From assembly GCF_028463845.1 (NCBI RefSeq), contig NZ_CP116805.1:3527785-3591784 (forward strand): a stretch of DNA of 64,000 nt. Reading direction: 5' to 3'. Every line of letters begins with the position of its first letter. Within the stretch, counting starts at the first letter, position 1. The translations under genes were made by a program, and so were the position numbers. Under the pieces are notes generated by a model. The model saw nothing but the letters and a program-made list of their open reading frames with translations. It searched no databases and was not told where the DNA came from. This document shows, one piece after another, positions 33,126 to 42,441 of this stretch. This DNA is from Gimibacter soli. Its GTDB lineage: Bacteria; Pseudomonadota; Alphaproteobacteria; Sphingomonadales; Kordiimonadaceae.

Positions 33126-33968
33126 ATGCCGACCCTTACCGCCGTGGATTTCACCGCCCCCGATGCCGCCCGCGAGTTTGCAAGCTCGCTGCGCGAAACC
33201 GGCTTCGGCGTGCTGAAGAACCATCCGATCGACAAGGCGCTTGTCAGCCGCATCTATGAGACCTGGGAAAACTGGTTCAAGACCGGCGACAAAACGGGCT
33301 TCGACTTCAGCCGCGACACGCAGGACGGCTTCTTCCCGGCCAGCATCTCGGAAAAGGCGCAGGGCTATGATGTGAAAGACATCAAGGAATATTTCCATTT
33401 CTACCCGTGGGGCCGCATCCCGGAAGACCTCCGCGCCGATGTGGAAGCCTATTATGCAGGCGCCAACAAACTCGCTGCCACGCTACTGTCGTGGGTCGAG
33501 GCCAACACGCCCGCCGATATCGCGAAGAATTACCGCGTGCCGCTGTCCTCGATGATCGCCGACAGCCAGAAAACGCTTCTGCGCATCCTCCATTATCCGC
33601 CGATGACCGGGTCGGAAGAGCCGGGTGCGGTGCGCGCTGCCGCCCACACCGATATCAATCTCCTGACCATCCTGCCCGCCGCCAACGAGCCCGGCCTGCA
33701 GGTACAGGCGAAGGACGGCAGCTGGATCGATGTGCCCTGCGAGTTCGGCACGCTGGTCGTCAACATCGGTGACATGCTGCAGGAAGCCTCGGGGCATTAT
33801 TATCCCTCGACCAAGCACCGGGTGATCAACCCGACCGGCGAGCGCAGCGAAAAATCCCGCATCTCGATGCCCCTCTTCCTGCACCCGCGCCCCGATGTGG
33901 TGCTGTCGGACCGCTACACCGCCGACAGCTACCTGAAGGAGCGCCTGCGCGAACTGGGCGTGCTTTAA
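33126..33968 (+). CDS. 2-oxoglutarate/Fe(II) oxygenase, isopenicillin N synthase-like
   Basis: The 280-residue enzyme has the iron ligands His174 and Asp176 (HTDINLLTILPA) and His231 (STKHRVINP), and Arg245 in RISMP for 2-oxoglutarate. The overall plan, with N-terminal PTLTAVDFTAP and a helical insert, is that of the plant-type IPNS/ACCO superfamily found in bacteria. Its substrate is unknown. The ATG at 33126 is preferred; the frame from 33033 overlaps the upstream carrier gene in another frame. AAGGA is present at 9 bases. A bidirectional terminator follows. Confidence 0.88.
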   Translation: MPTLTAVDFTAPDAAREFASSLRETGFGVLKNHPIDKALVSRIYETWENWFKTGDKTGFDFSRDTQDGFFPASISEKAQGYDVKDIKEYFHFYPWGRIPEDLRADVEAYYAGANKLAATLLSWVEANTPADIAKNYRVPLSSMIADSQKTLLRILHYPPMTGSEEPGAVRAAAHTDINLLTILPAANEPGLQVQAKDGSWIDVPCEFGTLVVNIGDMLQEASGHYYPSTKHRVINPTGERSEKSRISMPLFLHPRPDVVLSDRYTADSYLKERLRELGVL

Positions 33969-33978
33969 AAGCATATGC

Positions 33979-34011
33979 AAAAGGCGCCGAGGTCATCTCC
34001 CGGCGCCTTTT
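33979..34011. terminator. Bidirectional terminator
   Basis: Arms AAAAGGCGCCG and CGGCGCCTTTT pair over 11 bases around an 11-base loop and carry T-runs in both directions. It lies between the convergent oxygenase and peptidase genes. Confidence 0.9.
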
Positions 34012-34014
34012 CTT

Positions 34015-35997
34015 TCAGTTCTTCAGATACTTGCCGATCATTTTTTCAGTTTCCCGCAAGAGCAGGGTCCTGCTTTTGGCCAGTACGATATTGTGGCCTT
34101 CATCCTCAAGCTCGATGAAGGTTGGCTTGTGCTTCTTTTTTTCAAGAGCAGCCACCATCTTCTGTGAATGCTTGATCGGCACCTGATAATCGTCGGTGCC
34201 GTGCAGGATCACCAGCGGGATCGTCAGCTCTTCGGCCCGGTGGATCGGGTTGTGGTCCTTGAACACGGACCGGCCGGTCTTGCCGAGGATACGGGTGCCA
34301 AAGTCCTTGCCGCTGCGGTCCTTCAGTGTCGAGTACCATTCTTTCAGGTCCGTCACCGGCGAAACGGCAAGGGCACATTTGAACATGTCGCCATAACGGA
34401 TGGCCCCCATCAGCGCAGCGTAGCCGCCATATGAGCCCCCCATGATGCAAACACGCGAAGGATCGACCTTGCCCTGCTTCACAAGGTGGGAAACGCCGTC
34501 CGCGAGATCGTCGATCATGGCCCCGCCCCACTCGCCATAACCCTTTTGTTCAAAGGCACGGCCAAAGCCGTCACTACCCCGGAAATTGGGTTGCAACACC
34601 ATCACGCCGCGGCTGGCAATGAACTGCGCCCAATAATCATACTGGAAGTTATCCTTCACCCACGGCCCGCCATGCGGCATCACCACCAGCGGCATTGGGC
34701 CTTCTGTCTTTTCCTTCGGCTCGGTGACATAGGCGGGAATGGCAAGGCCGTCCCGCGCCTGATATGAAATGGCGCTGACCTCCGACAGGTAATCGGGGTT
34801 GAGCGAGGCATTCACGAGGCCGAACTGGTCCAGATCTTTCGTCTGAGTGTCGTATCGGTAGTAGCCACCGGCATTCCGGGCGCTTTGGGCAAATACCATG
34901 AAGTGGCTGCCGTTGGGCGTTATCTGGACAATTCGGTTGTCCATATCCGGCAGCGCCTTGTCGAGCCCGCGGCTCTTGCTTTCGAAATCAGGGTTGAAAT
35001 AGGCTTTTTCCAGCCGTTCACCGTTCGTATAGGCCGCCAGCATCTGATAGTTTCTGCCGCTGATCAACCAGCCGGCATCATATTTCGGATGCTCGAAAAT
35101 GACCTCGCCAAGTGCGCCTGTCGCCAGATCAAAAGCATATATCTTATCGCGGTCAGTACCCGCCTTGGTGGCCCGGACACGGGCGATGGCGGGATTGTCC
35201 GGATCATATCCCATGAAGGCAAAACGTTCGATGTCGCCAACACCATCGGTTGGAAGCTCATGCCACGCACCCGAGGCTGTCGTGCGTGCGACCATATAGA
35301 ATTTCTGCTTGTACCAGCCCATTCCGAAGCGAACGTTGCCGCGGCCATCCGGATACCAGTCGTCGATATAGCGGTAGCCATCAGAGACTTTCTCTGCGAC
35401 CCCCGTATAGATATCGAGCTTGAAGATATCCGGCCATTCCCGACCGTTCTCGCTGTAGGTGACGAGAATGTTGTTAGGGTCGTCCGACAACGTGCTGAGG
35501 ATCGTATCGACCGTATAGGTTTTGGAGCTTTTATAATCTGTCTTCAGAATCGATTCCGCGCTCCGGCCATCATGCTGGGCGGCATTGATTCCCCGGTGGG
35601 CGATCATGTTCCAGTTGCGATCATAGCTCCAGGCTTGCCCGACAATCAGCACGCGATTGTCGTTGCCCCAAAGGGCCGCCATGAACTGGTTCTTGGGCAG
35701 GAGTGTTGTGTAATACTGGCGTTTGTCGTTCGGATCGATCGGCACCACCGAGATACGGAACCGCGTATTTTCCGGCGTCACCATCAACAGAAACTTGCCA
35801 TCGGGTGACAGATGCACGCGTTCCAGTTCACTGTCGCGCGCAAAAACGTGGGCAGGGATATCTGCCGCTCTATCATATGAAGGATAGGAATGCGCAGGGA
35901 GCACCGCAGGGTCTTCGCCAAAAGCGGGCACGTTGAAACCGGCAAGCGACACGACAAGGCTGACAAGGCCCCAACGGGACGAGAAAATTTGGCGCAT
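34015..35997 (-). CDS. S9-family prolyl oligopeptidase-like peptidase
   Basis: The 660-residue protein has an N-terminal signal peptide (LVSLVVSLAGFNVPAFGE), a beta-propeller region to about residue 400, and a C-terminal alpha/beta-hydrolase. The hydrolase carries PLVVMPHGGPW, the nucleophile serine in GGSYGGYAAL near residue 522, the aspartate of LHGTDDYQVP and the histidine of DEGHN. It is a secreted dipeptidyl- or acylaminoacyl-peptidase, periplasmic or outer-surface. The ATG at 35997 is chosen for the signal peptide. GC is a little lower than the neighbours. It diverges from the siderophore receptor. Confidence 0.9.
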   Translation of the reverse strand: MRQIFSSRWGLVSLVVSLAGFNVPAFGEDPAVLPAHSYPSYDRAADIPAHVFARDSELERVHLSPDGKFLLMVTPENTRFRISVVPIDPNDKRQYYTTLLPKNQFMAALWGNDNRVLIVGQAWSYDRNWNMIAHRGINAAQHDGRSAESILKTDYKSSKTYTVDTILSTLSDDPNNILVTYSENGREWPDIFKLDIYTGVAEKVSDGYRYIDDWYPDGRGNVRFGMGWYKQKFYMVARTTASGAWHELPTDGVGDIERFAFMGYDPDNPAIARVRATKAGTDRDKIYAFDLATGALGEVIFEHPKYDAGWLISGRNYQMLAAYTNGERLEKAYFNPDFESKSRGLDKALPDMDNRIVQITPNGSHFMVFAQSARNAGGYYRYDTQTKDLDQFGLVNASLNPDYLSEVSAISYQARDGLAIPAYVTEPKEKTEGPMPLVVMPHGGPWVKDNFQYDYWAQFIASRGVMVLQPNFRGSDGFGRAFEQKGYGEWGGAMIDDLADGVSHLVKQGKVDPSRVCIMGGSYGGYAALMGAIRYGDMFKCALAVSPVTDLKEWYSTLKDRSGKDFGTRILGKTGRSVFKDHNPIHRAEELTIPLVILHGTDDYQVPIKHSQKMVAALEKKKHKPTFIELEDEGHNIVLAKSRTLLLRETEKMIGKYLKN

Positions 35998-36133
35998 AAA
36001 TGAATTCCATCTAACCAATAGCAGAACGCAAACATTAGTTGAATTTTGCCCCTCCTCAACCGAATGTTCGCCTCCCCGAAAAATATCTTCCGACCGCGCC
36101 GCCCATCTGACGCATGGTTGCATTTTCTTATTT

Positions 36134-36152
36134 GCGAATGATTATCAGAATC
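36134..36152 (+). promoter_or_regulatory. Fur-like iron box upstream of the siderophore receptor
   Basis: GCGAATGATTATCAGAATC matches the Fur consensus GATAATGATAATCATTATC loosely, in the middle best (AATGATTATC). It lies about 100 bases upstream of the TonB receptor gene, between it and the divergent peptidase. A related element stands upstream of the binding-protein gene at 42392. Confidence 0.6.
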
Positions 36153-36253
36153 GTTGACAATGTGTTAGCGCTCGCCTAGGAGAGGAGCCAATGCGTTGCG
36201 GCCACCCAGTCGGCTGACGACGCTCCCCGAATAAAAGACAAGGCTCAGAACCC

Positions 36254-38347
36254 ATGAAATTTTCGCTGAAAGCACTTTTGATGACCGGCACGGCGCTCGC
36301 CGCCGCCTTCCCCTCCACCGCAATGGCCAATGAAGCCGGCGACGATGTGGAAACCATCCTTGTGGTGGCGGCGCGCGAAAGCCGCACCTCGAAAGGCGCC
36401 ACCAACCTGCCGCTCGACCTGATGGAGACCCCGCAATCGGTGACCGTGATCGGCCGTGATTTCATGGAACGCTTCGGGCTGAAGGACGTCAACAAGCTTC
36501 TCAACCTTACGACCGGCGTGAATGTCGAGGAAGTCGAGACAGACCGGACCTATTACAACGCCCGCGGCTTCGACATCAAAAGCATGCAGGTGGATGGCAT
36601 CGGCCTGCCCTTCAACTGGAACGTGGTCGGTGCGCTTGATACCGTCATCTACGAACGCGTTGAGGTGATCCGCGGCGCCAATGGCCTCCTCACCGGCACC
36701 GGCAATCCGTCGGGCACCATCAACTATGTGCGCAAGCGCCCGACCAACGACTTCCAGGCTTACGGCGAGGCGTCCTTTGGCTCGTGGGACCGCAAGCGGC
36801 TTGAGGTTGACGTATCCGGCCCGCTGACCGAGAGCGGCTCGTGGGCCGGTCGTTTTGTCGGCGCCGTCGAATCGGGTGACAGCTACCTGAACCTTTATGA
36901 AAACGACCGCACGGTCTTTTACGGCGTGATCGACGGCCAGCTTGGCGACAATGCCACGGTCACCTTCGGCTTCACCCAGCAGGACAACAAGTCGGACGGT
37001 GTGCTGTGGGGTGCGCTCCCCATGCTGGACGCGAGCGGCAAGCAGACCGAATTCGACGTGTCGTCCTCGACCTCGATGAACTGGACCTTCTGGAACACCA
37101 AGTCGAAAACGGCCTTTGCCGAACTGACCTACCTGCTGCCGGCAGGCTGGGAAGCCAAGGCCGTTGTCACCTGGAACCAGTATGACGAGCCGTCGGAGCT
37201 CTTCTACACCTATTCCTCGCCGGCTTATGACAGCGAAACCGGGCTCGGCCTTTATGGCTATCCGGGCAAATATTTCGCGGGGTCGGAGCGTTGGCTTCTG
37301 GACGCTACCCTGACCGGCGACCTGCAGATCGGCGGCCGCGCGCACGAGATGGTGTTCGGTATCAATGCCGCGCATTCGGACAGCATCTATGATCAGGAAG
37401 ACGCCCCCTTCACGGATCCTGCATGGGGCGCACTGCCTTCCTTCCCCGGCTGGAGCGGGAACGAAATCGGCCGCCCGGACTTTGCCAACGAGACCCGTCA
37501 GGGCGACTGGACCGACAAGGTCGCCCGCTTCTACGGCGCCGGCAACTTCCATCTCAGCGATAGCCTCAGCCTGATCGCCGGCTTCAACGCCATCCATGTG
37601 AAAACAGAAGGCGTGAGCTTCGACGAGCCGATGGACCGCGAGGAAGACAAGATCAGCCCCTATGTGGGCGTCACCTGGTCGGTTCTTGAAAACGTGAACC
37701 TCTATGCCAGCTACAGCGATATCTACGAGGCGCAGTCGGAAACGGACGCTTTCCTGAAGCCGCTTGGTGCGGCTGTCGGCAAAAGCTATGAGGCCGGCGT
37801 GAAGGCGGAATGGTTCGACAAACGGCTCTATACCTCGTTCGCTATCTTCAAGGCGGATCAGGACAATTTCGCCGAATGGGTTGGCTATAACGACGATGGC
37901 ATCGGCTATTACAAGGGCATCGATATCCGCTCGAAGGGCTTCGAGATCGAGGCCGCCGGCCGCATCTCCGAAGACTGGACCATTCAGGCCGGCTACACCG
38001 ATTTCAGCCTGAAGGACCCGGACGGAAACCAGAGCCGCACCTTCATCCCGCGCAAGACCTTCAACCTCGGCACCAGCCTTGAAGTGCCGATGATCGAGGG
38101 TCTGAGCCTTGGCGGCACCCTGAAGTGGCAGGAGGCCATGCATCTGGAAGCAGCCGGCGGCACCATCCGCCAGAAAGCCTTCACGCTGATCTCGCTGACC
38201 GCCGCCTATGACGTGACCGAGAATGTCGAGATCGGCTTCAATGTCGATAACCTGACGGACGAGAAATATCTGACGAGCCTTTACTGGGATCAGGCCTTCT
38301 ATGGCGCCCCCCGCAACGTGATGGCCCGCCTGAAAGTTCGTTACTGA
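36254..38347 (+). CDS. TonB-dependent siderophore receptor
   Basis: This is an outer-membrane gated channel for a ferric siderophore. The 697-residue protein has a signal peptide (LLMTGTALAAAFPSTAMA), a plug domain (about 30-170) with the early motif NLPLDLMETPQSVTVIG and the plug motif ERVEVIRGANGLLTGTGNPSGTIN near 135, and a 22-strand barrel ending ARLKVRY with the C-terminal aromatic. The order plug - barrel and the RGxxGLL...GNPxGxIN sequence are those of FpvA/FhuE-type receptors for hydroxamate or catecholate siderophores. There is no N-terminal signalling domain. It is the first gene of an operon with the two membrane proteins downstream, behind a Fur-like site. Confidence 0.93.
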   Translation: MKFSLKALLMTGTALAAAFPSTAMANEAGDDVETILVVAARESRTSKGATNLPLDLMETPQSVTVIGRDFMERFGLKDVNKLLNLTTGVNVEEVETDRTYYNARGFDIKSMQVDGIGLPFNWNVVGALDTVIYERVEVIRGANGLLTGTGNPSGTINYVRKRPTNDFQAYGEASFGSWDRKRLEVDVSGPLTESGSWAGRFVGAVESGDSYLNLYENDRTVFYGVIDGQLGDNATVTFGFTQQDNKSDGVLWGALPMLDASGKQTEFDVSSSTSMNWTFWNTKSKTAFAELTYLLPAGWEAKAVVTWNQYDEPSELFYTYSSPAYDSETGLGLYGYPGKYFAGSERWLLDATLTGDLQIGGRAHEMVFGINAAHSDSIYDQEDAPFTDPAWGALPSFPGWSGNEIGRPDFANETRQGDWTDKVARFYGAGNFHLSDSLSLIAGFNAIHVKTEGVSFDEPMDREEDKISPYVGVTWSVLENVNLYASYSDIYEAQSETDAFLKPLGAAVGKSYEAGVKAEWFDKRLYTSFAIFKADQDNFAEWVGYNDDGIGYYKGIDIRSKGFEIEAAGRISEDWTIQAGYTDFSLKDPDGNQSRTFIPRKTFNLGTSLEVPMIEGLSLGGTLKWQEAMHLEAAGGTIRQKAFTLISLTAAYDVTENVEIGFNVDNLTDEKYLTSLYWDQAFYGAPRNVMARLKVRY

Positions 38348-38366
38348 TCACCGGAGCGGCAGTGAT

Positions 38367-38936
38367 ATGAGCCTGACAACCATCCTCCCCATCGCTGCCG
38401 CCCTTGGCCTTTCTGCCGGTGGGCTTGTGCTCGCCCACCGTGCCTGGGCCGCCCGTCGCCGTGCGGCGGCGGGTGTCGCCGGCGCCATCGCCCTCTGGGC
38501 CGCCTCGACCGCCATCTGGGCCGAAACCTTCGGGGCCGAGATCGGCATCGCGCTGGCGCTTGAAACCGGTGCGCTTGTTGCCTTCGCCGGCATCCTCATG
38601 CGCGCCGAGCGCCGCCCGGACCGCGACCGCAAGGAACGCGTCCTGACCCCGCCGCCGGCAGAGCCGGGCGCACGCTGGCGCGGGCTTGCCCGCTTCATGG
38701 TCAGCGGGCCGCTCGCATTCGCGGCTGCCATGGCCGTATCCGTGCTGATGGCAACATCGGCCCCCACCGATCCGCAGACACGGCTGGTGATCGCCGGCCT
38801 CAGCGTACCGACGCTCTGGGCGATCCTCATGCTTTACAGCATGGCCGAGAAGCGTATGCTTCGCAGTAGCATGTACATGAGTATCATTATCGCCGGCGTC
38901 ACCGCCTATTCCCTGCTGCCGAAGGACCCGACATGA
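38367..38936 (+). CDS. Small integral membrane protein of the siderophore operon
   Basis: The 189-residue protein has about five hydrophobic segments (near 8-25, 38-55, 62-78, 112-130 and 155-180) separated by an Arg/Pro-rich cytoplasmic loop around residue 90. The family is not recognised. It overlaps the downstream PepSY gene by 4 bases and starts 19 bases after the receptor stop, so it is the middle gene of the operon. It could take part in iron release or transport across the inner membrane, by position only. Confidence 0.75.
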   Translation: MSLTTILPIAAALGLSAGGLVLAHRAWAARRRAAAGVAGAIALWAASTAIWAETFGAEIGIALALETGALVAFAGILMRAERRPDRDRKERVLTPPPAEPGARWRGLARFMVSGPLAFAAAMAVSVLMATSAPTDPQTRLVIAGLSVPTLWAILMLYSMAEKRMLRSSMYMSIIIAGVTAYSLLPKDPT

Positions 38937-40420
38937 AGATGCAGAATCCGATCACGCCCGTTCTTTCGAAGGCCATGCTCGACGCGCATTCGGCGATCGG
39001 GGTCTTTTTCGGTGCCGTCCTCTATCTTGTCTGCTTCTCGGGCACGCTCGCTGTCATGGTTGCCGAATTCAGCCTGTGGGAAGATCCGTCGGGGCCATTC
39101 CAGTCGAGCTACAGCCCGGCCCAGCATGAACGGCTGATGGAAAATGCCTATGCTGCCGCCAAGGCCGAAGGCTTCGATCACGCCATCTATGTGGTGGGGC
39201 CAAGTGCCGAGGAACCGCGCATCACGGTCACCGGCTATACCGATCTTGGCGACTATAAACAGTGGCAGGCCGATGCCGAGGGCAACCTGTTGCCGATGGC
39301 AAACACCGGCTGGTCCGAATTCATGCGCATCCACCATTATCAGCTCAGCATCCCGCGCCCCTTCGGCCTTTATGTCGTGGGGCTTGCGGGCGCCATCATG
39401 ATCGCCAGCCTGTTTTCGGGCCTGATTGCGCACCGGCGTATCCTGAAGGACGCCTTCCGCCTGCGGATCGGCGGATCGGACCGGCTGACCAACGCCGATC
39501 TCCATAACCGTGTGGGCGTTTGGGCGCTGCCCTTCCACCTGATCGTGGCGCTGACCGGTTCGCTGCTTGGTCTTGCCAGCCTCTTCATCGGCATCGTTGG
39601 CTATGCCGCCTATGACGGGGACGAGGACAAGGTCTATGAAATCCTCTTCGGCACGCACCCCGAAGATGTGGAAACCGTGGCACCGCTGCCGGACGTGCGC
39701 GCCGTGCTTGCCTCGATCGAGAGCACCAAACCCGGCACCGAGATTGTGTGGATCGGCTATGACCATGTCGCCACCGCCGGCCAGATGGTGCATGTGGCAA
39801 CGGCCGAGCCCGGCCACCTGTCGCGCGCCGAGATGTGGACCTTCGCACCGGACGGCACTTTCCACCACAAGGCGGGCTATACGGATGGCAGCGTCGGCAT
39901 GCGCATCTATGGCATGCTTGCCCCCCTGCATTTCGGCACCTATGGCGGCCTGCCCCTGAAGCTGATCTATGTATTTCTCGGCAGCGGGCTGACGCTGATT
40001 GTGGCGACCGGGGTCAATATCTGGCTCGCCCGCAAGCGCACGCAGGGCTACCGCAAGCCGCGGCTTGAACGCGCGTGGACCGTCCTTGTATGGGGGCAGA
40101 TTCCGGCCTTTGTCCTTGCAGCACTGACCGAACTTCTGGACGTGGCACCGGCCCTGCCGGTTTATTGGGCGATAACAATCCTGCCGCTGGCGCTTGCCTA
40201 TACGAAGATCGAGGTATCCACACTCGCGACCGGCGCCCGGCTTATGGGCGGCATCCTGCTGGTCACGCTTGCTGTGCTGCACGGGTTGATCTGGCGCGAG
40301 CATGCCCTAATTGATTCAGTGGTCATCGATATCGCACTCGCCACCCTTGGCGCCCTGCTGCTGTGGCGCAGCGTGCCGCGCACCAAGACGGCGGAACTCA
40401 GCCTCAAGGCCGCTGAGTAA
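38933..40420 (+). CDS. PepSY-domain iron-regulated inner-membrane protein
   Basis: The 495-residue protein has an N-terminal membrane helix with the PepSY-TM pattern DAHSAIGVFFGAVLYLVCFSGTL and further helices near 140-165 and 190-215 with LPFHLIVALTGSLLG. The C-terminal set of about four helices extends to the end. Such proteins are encoded next to TonB siderophore receptors and are thought to reduce or release iron from the siderophore at the inner membrane. ATGA couples it to the preceding gene. It overlaps the convergent kinase gene by 17 bases at the end. Confidence 0.86.
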   Translation: MKMQNPITPVLSKAMLDAHSAIGVFFGAVLYLVCFSGTLAVMVAEFSLWEDPSGPFQSSYSPAQHERLMENAYAAAKAEGFDHAIYVVGPSAEEPRITVTGYTDLGDYKQWQADAEGNLLPMANTGWSEFMRIHHYQLSIPRPFGLYVVGLAGAIMIASLFSGLIAHRRILKDAFRLRIGGSDRLTNADLHNRVGVWALPFHLIVALTGSLLGLASLFIGIVGYAAYDGDEDKVYEILFGTHPEDVETVAPLPDVRAVLASIESTKPGTEIVWIGYDHVATAGQMVHVATAEPGHLSRAEMWTFAPDGTFHHKAGYTDGSVGMRIYGMLAPLHFGTYGGLPLKLIYVFLGSGLTLIVATGVNIWLARKRTQGYRKPRLERAWTVLVWGQIPAFVLAALTELLDVAPALPVYWAITILPLALAYTKIEVSTLATGARLMGGILLVTLAVLHGLIWREHALIDSVVIDIALATLGALLLWRSVPRTKTAELSLKAAE

Positions 40421-42335
40421 GCACCCTCTCTATCTCATATCGAAGCTGGTCGGGCTCCACCGGCTTCGATATGAACCCGTCGATCCCGGCCTTGAAGAAG
40501 GCGTCGCGTTCCTCGGGCAAGACACCCGCCGTCAGCGCAACAATCGGCAACCGTGATTTGCGGTCAGCGCGCGACCGGACCAGGCGGGTCGCCTCGATCC
40601 CGCTGATATGCGGCATCTGGTTGTCCATCAGGATAAGGTCGAATTCCGCCTCGCCCTCGCGGTCCAGCGCAGCGACGGCCTCGCGCCCATCCTTTGCCAG
40701 CACCACTGTATGGCCCATGCGTTCCAGCATGCGGCTGATCAGCATCTGATTGAGCTTCATGTCTTCCGCAAGCAGGATATTGAGGCCCGTGAGGGGCTCG
40801 CCTTTATTGCCGGAAAGAAGGGTTACCTGCTCGCTGGCACGGCGCACAGGGATGCTGAACAGGAAGGCGCTGCCCTCCCCCACGCTGCTGATCACGCTGA
40901 TTTCACCGCCCATCAGCCCGACAAGCTGTTTGCAGATTGCAAGGCCAAGCCCCGTGCCCTTCGCCCGCGTACCATCTTCCTGCGAGACCTGGCTGAAACG
41001 CTGGAACAGCTTCACCTGGTCTGCCTCGGAAATGCCGGGGCCATTGTCTTCCACCCGCACGCTGAGGATCGGCGCTTCACCGCCCACGAGCCGGGCGACC
41101 AGCTTGATCTGGCCTGTTTCGGTGAATTTGATGGCATTGCCGACGAGATTATTGATCACCTGCCGGATCCGTGCGGCATCGGCCTCGATCCACGCTTGGC
41201 AGTCGGGTGTGATATCCAGGATCAGCTCGTTGCGCTTTTCGGCCGCCACATGCCGCATCAGCATGTAGATTTCCTGGAACAGGCGCCCGAGGTGGAAGGG
41301 CGCCGGATGCAGGTCCATCTTGGCGGCCTCAAGCTTCGAGAAATCGAGAATATCGTTGATGATATCGAGAAGCGACCGGGCGGAACTGAGGGCTGCATCG
41401 ATCAGTTCATGCCGCTCCGCCGGATCACGCGAGCTTTGCAACAGGCTGAGGCCTCCGATCACGCCGTTCATGGGCGTACGGATTTCGTGGCTCATGTTCG
41501 AAAGGAAGGCCGACTTGGCGGTGTTGGCACGCTGGGCCTCGGCCACCGCCGCGCGAAGGTCCTTCCTGCTGGCCTCCAGCTTGTCCGCTGATTCCCGGAT
41601 CAGGGTGGCCAGCTGGCCGAACTCGTCTGTGCCCCGTACATCAAGATCAATGGAGCCAGCTTCACCCTCGCCGAGCTTGCGTGCAGCCTTCAAGAGCTGC
41701 CTCGCCCGTTTTTCCACTTTCCAGAACAAGAGCCCGCCGATGGCAACAGCGATGATCAGCAGGGTCACCGTCAGAATGGTGATCGGCCTTTCTGCCACCG
41801 ACTGGAAATTGGCGCGGATTTCATCGGCACTCAGCACATAGACGATGCAAAGCTGGGTCATTTGCCCGCTCTCGACAAACCCGAGCCCGGCATAGCCGGT
41901 CAGATGCCCGCTTTTTTCGTTGCGGTCGCTGACCTGCTGCCCGGTGAGAAGCGCGCGTTTCACAAGCGCCGGGTCGGCCACAAAAGGCAATTCGCTCGCC
42001 GGGCGCCCCTCATAAGAGGAATTGCTGGCGTAGCGCACCTTCATGTCCTGATCGACAAGCGCCAGCCCGACAACACCCGGTTTGTTGGCAAGGATGAAAA
42101 TATCCTGATTGAGGGCGAGCGAGTTACCTTGCGCGAGGAGCGAGTTATAGCGCCCCTGCATATCCTCAAGCCGCGAATAGAAGTCCTCTTCCGTCAGCTC
42201 GAAGGCCTTGTTCTCGGCCTCCGGCAGGGCGATACCGACAAAGACGCCGAACGCGACGAGCGCTGCGACCAGAAAGCCGAGCGGCACGAAATAGCGGATC
42301 GGCAGGTCATCGATCAAAGACCTGAAAATGCGCAC
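40404..42335 (-). CDS. Hybrid sensor histidine kinase/response regulator
   Basis: The 643-residue protein has a membrane helix at about 15-40, a periplasmic sensor domain (40-180), a second helix (185-205) and a HAMP linker. The HisKA dimer domain with His283 in SNMSHEIRTPMNG and an ATPase domain with NNLVGNAIKF, DNGPGI and GTGLGLAIC follow. A C-terminal receiver holds LLAED and Asp571 in LILMDNQMP. It would sense an external signal and pass phosphate to its own receiver and on to a phosphotransfer protein not seen here. The GTG at 42335 with AAGGGGG is preferred to the TTG at 42371. It diverges from the binding-protein gene across a Fur-like site. Confidence 0.92.
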   Translation of the reverse strand: MRIFRSLIDDLPIRYFVPLGFLVAALVAFGVFVGIALPEAENKAFELTEEDFYSRLEDMQGRYNSLLAQGNSLALNQDIFILANKPGVVGLALVDQDMKVRYASNSSYEGRPASELPFVADPALVKRALLTGQQVSDRNEKSGHLTGYAGLGFVESGQMTQLCIVYVLSADEIRANFQSVAERPITILTVTLLIIAVAIGGLLFWKVEKRARQLLKAARKLGEGEAGSIDLDVRGTDEFGQLATLIRESADKLEASRKDLRAAVAEAQRANTAKSAFLSNMSHEIRTPMNGVIGGLSLLQSSRDPAERHELIDAALSSARSLLDIINDILDFSKLEAAKMDLHPAPFHLGRLFQEIYMLMRHVAAEKRNELILDITPDCQAWIEADAARIRQVINNLVGNAIKFTETGQIKLVARLVGGEAPILSVRVEDNGPGISEADQVKLFQRFSQVSQEDGTRAKGTGLGLAICKQLVGLMGGEISVISSVGEGSAFLFSIPVRRASEQVTLLSGNKGEPLTGLNILLAEDMKLNQMLISRMLERMGHTVVLAKDGREAVAALDREGEAEFDLILMDNQMPHISGIEATRLVRSRADRKSRLPIVALTAGVLPEERDAFFKAGIDGFISKPVEPDQLRYEIERVLTQRP

Positions 42336-42391
42336 ATAGCCCCCTTTCCCGGAAAGGCCCCGGTGCCCCAATCATGTCGAACCGTTAATCG

Positions 42392-42412
42392 ATTGCCAAT
42401 GATTATTGTCAA
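42392..42412 (+). promoter_or_regulatory. Fur-like iron box between kinase and binding-protein genes
   Basis: TTGCCAATGATTATTGTCAA contains a 6-base pair TTGCCA/TGTCAA-like symmetry around AATGATTATT, similar to the element at 36134 before the siderophore receptor. It lies about 30 bases before the binding-protein ATG, where it would block transcription when iron is plentiful. Confidence 0.6.
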
Positions 42413-42441
42413 TGTAACAGAGCCGGACTACCGTAAGGACT

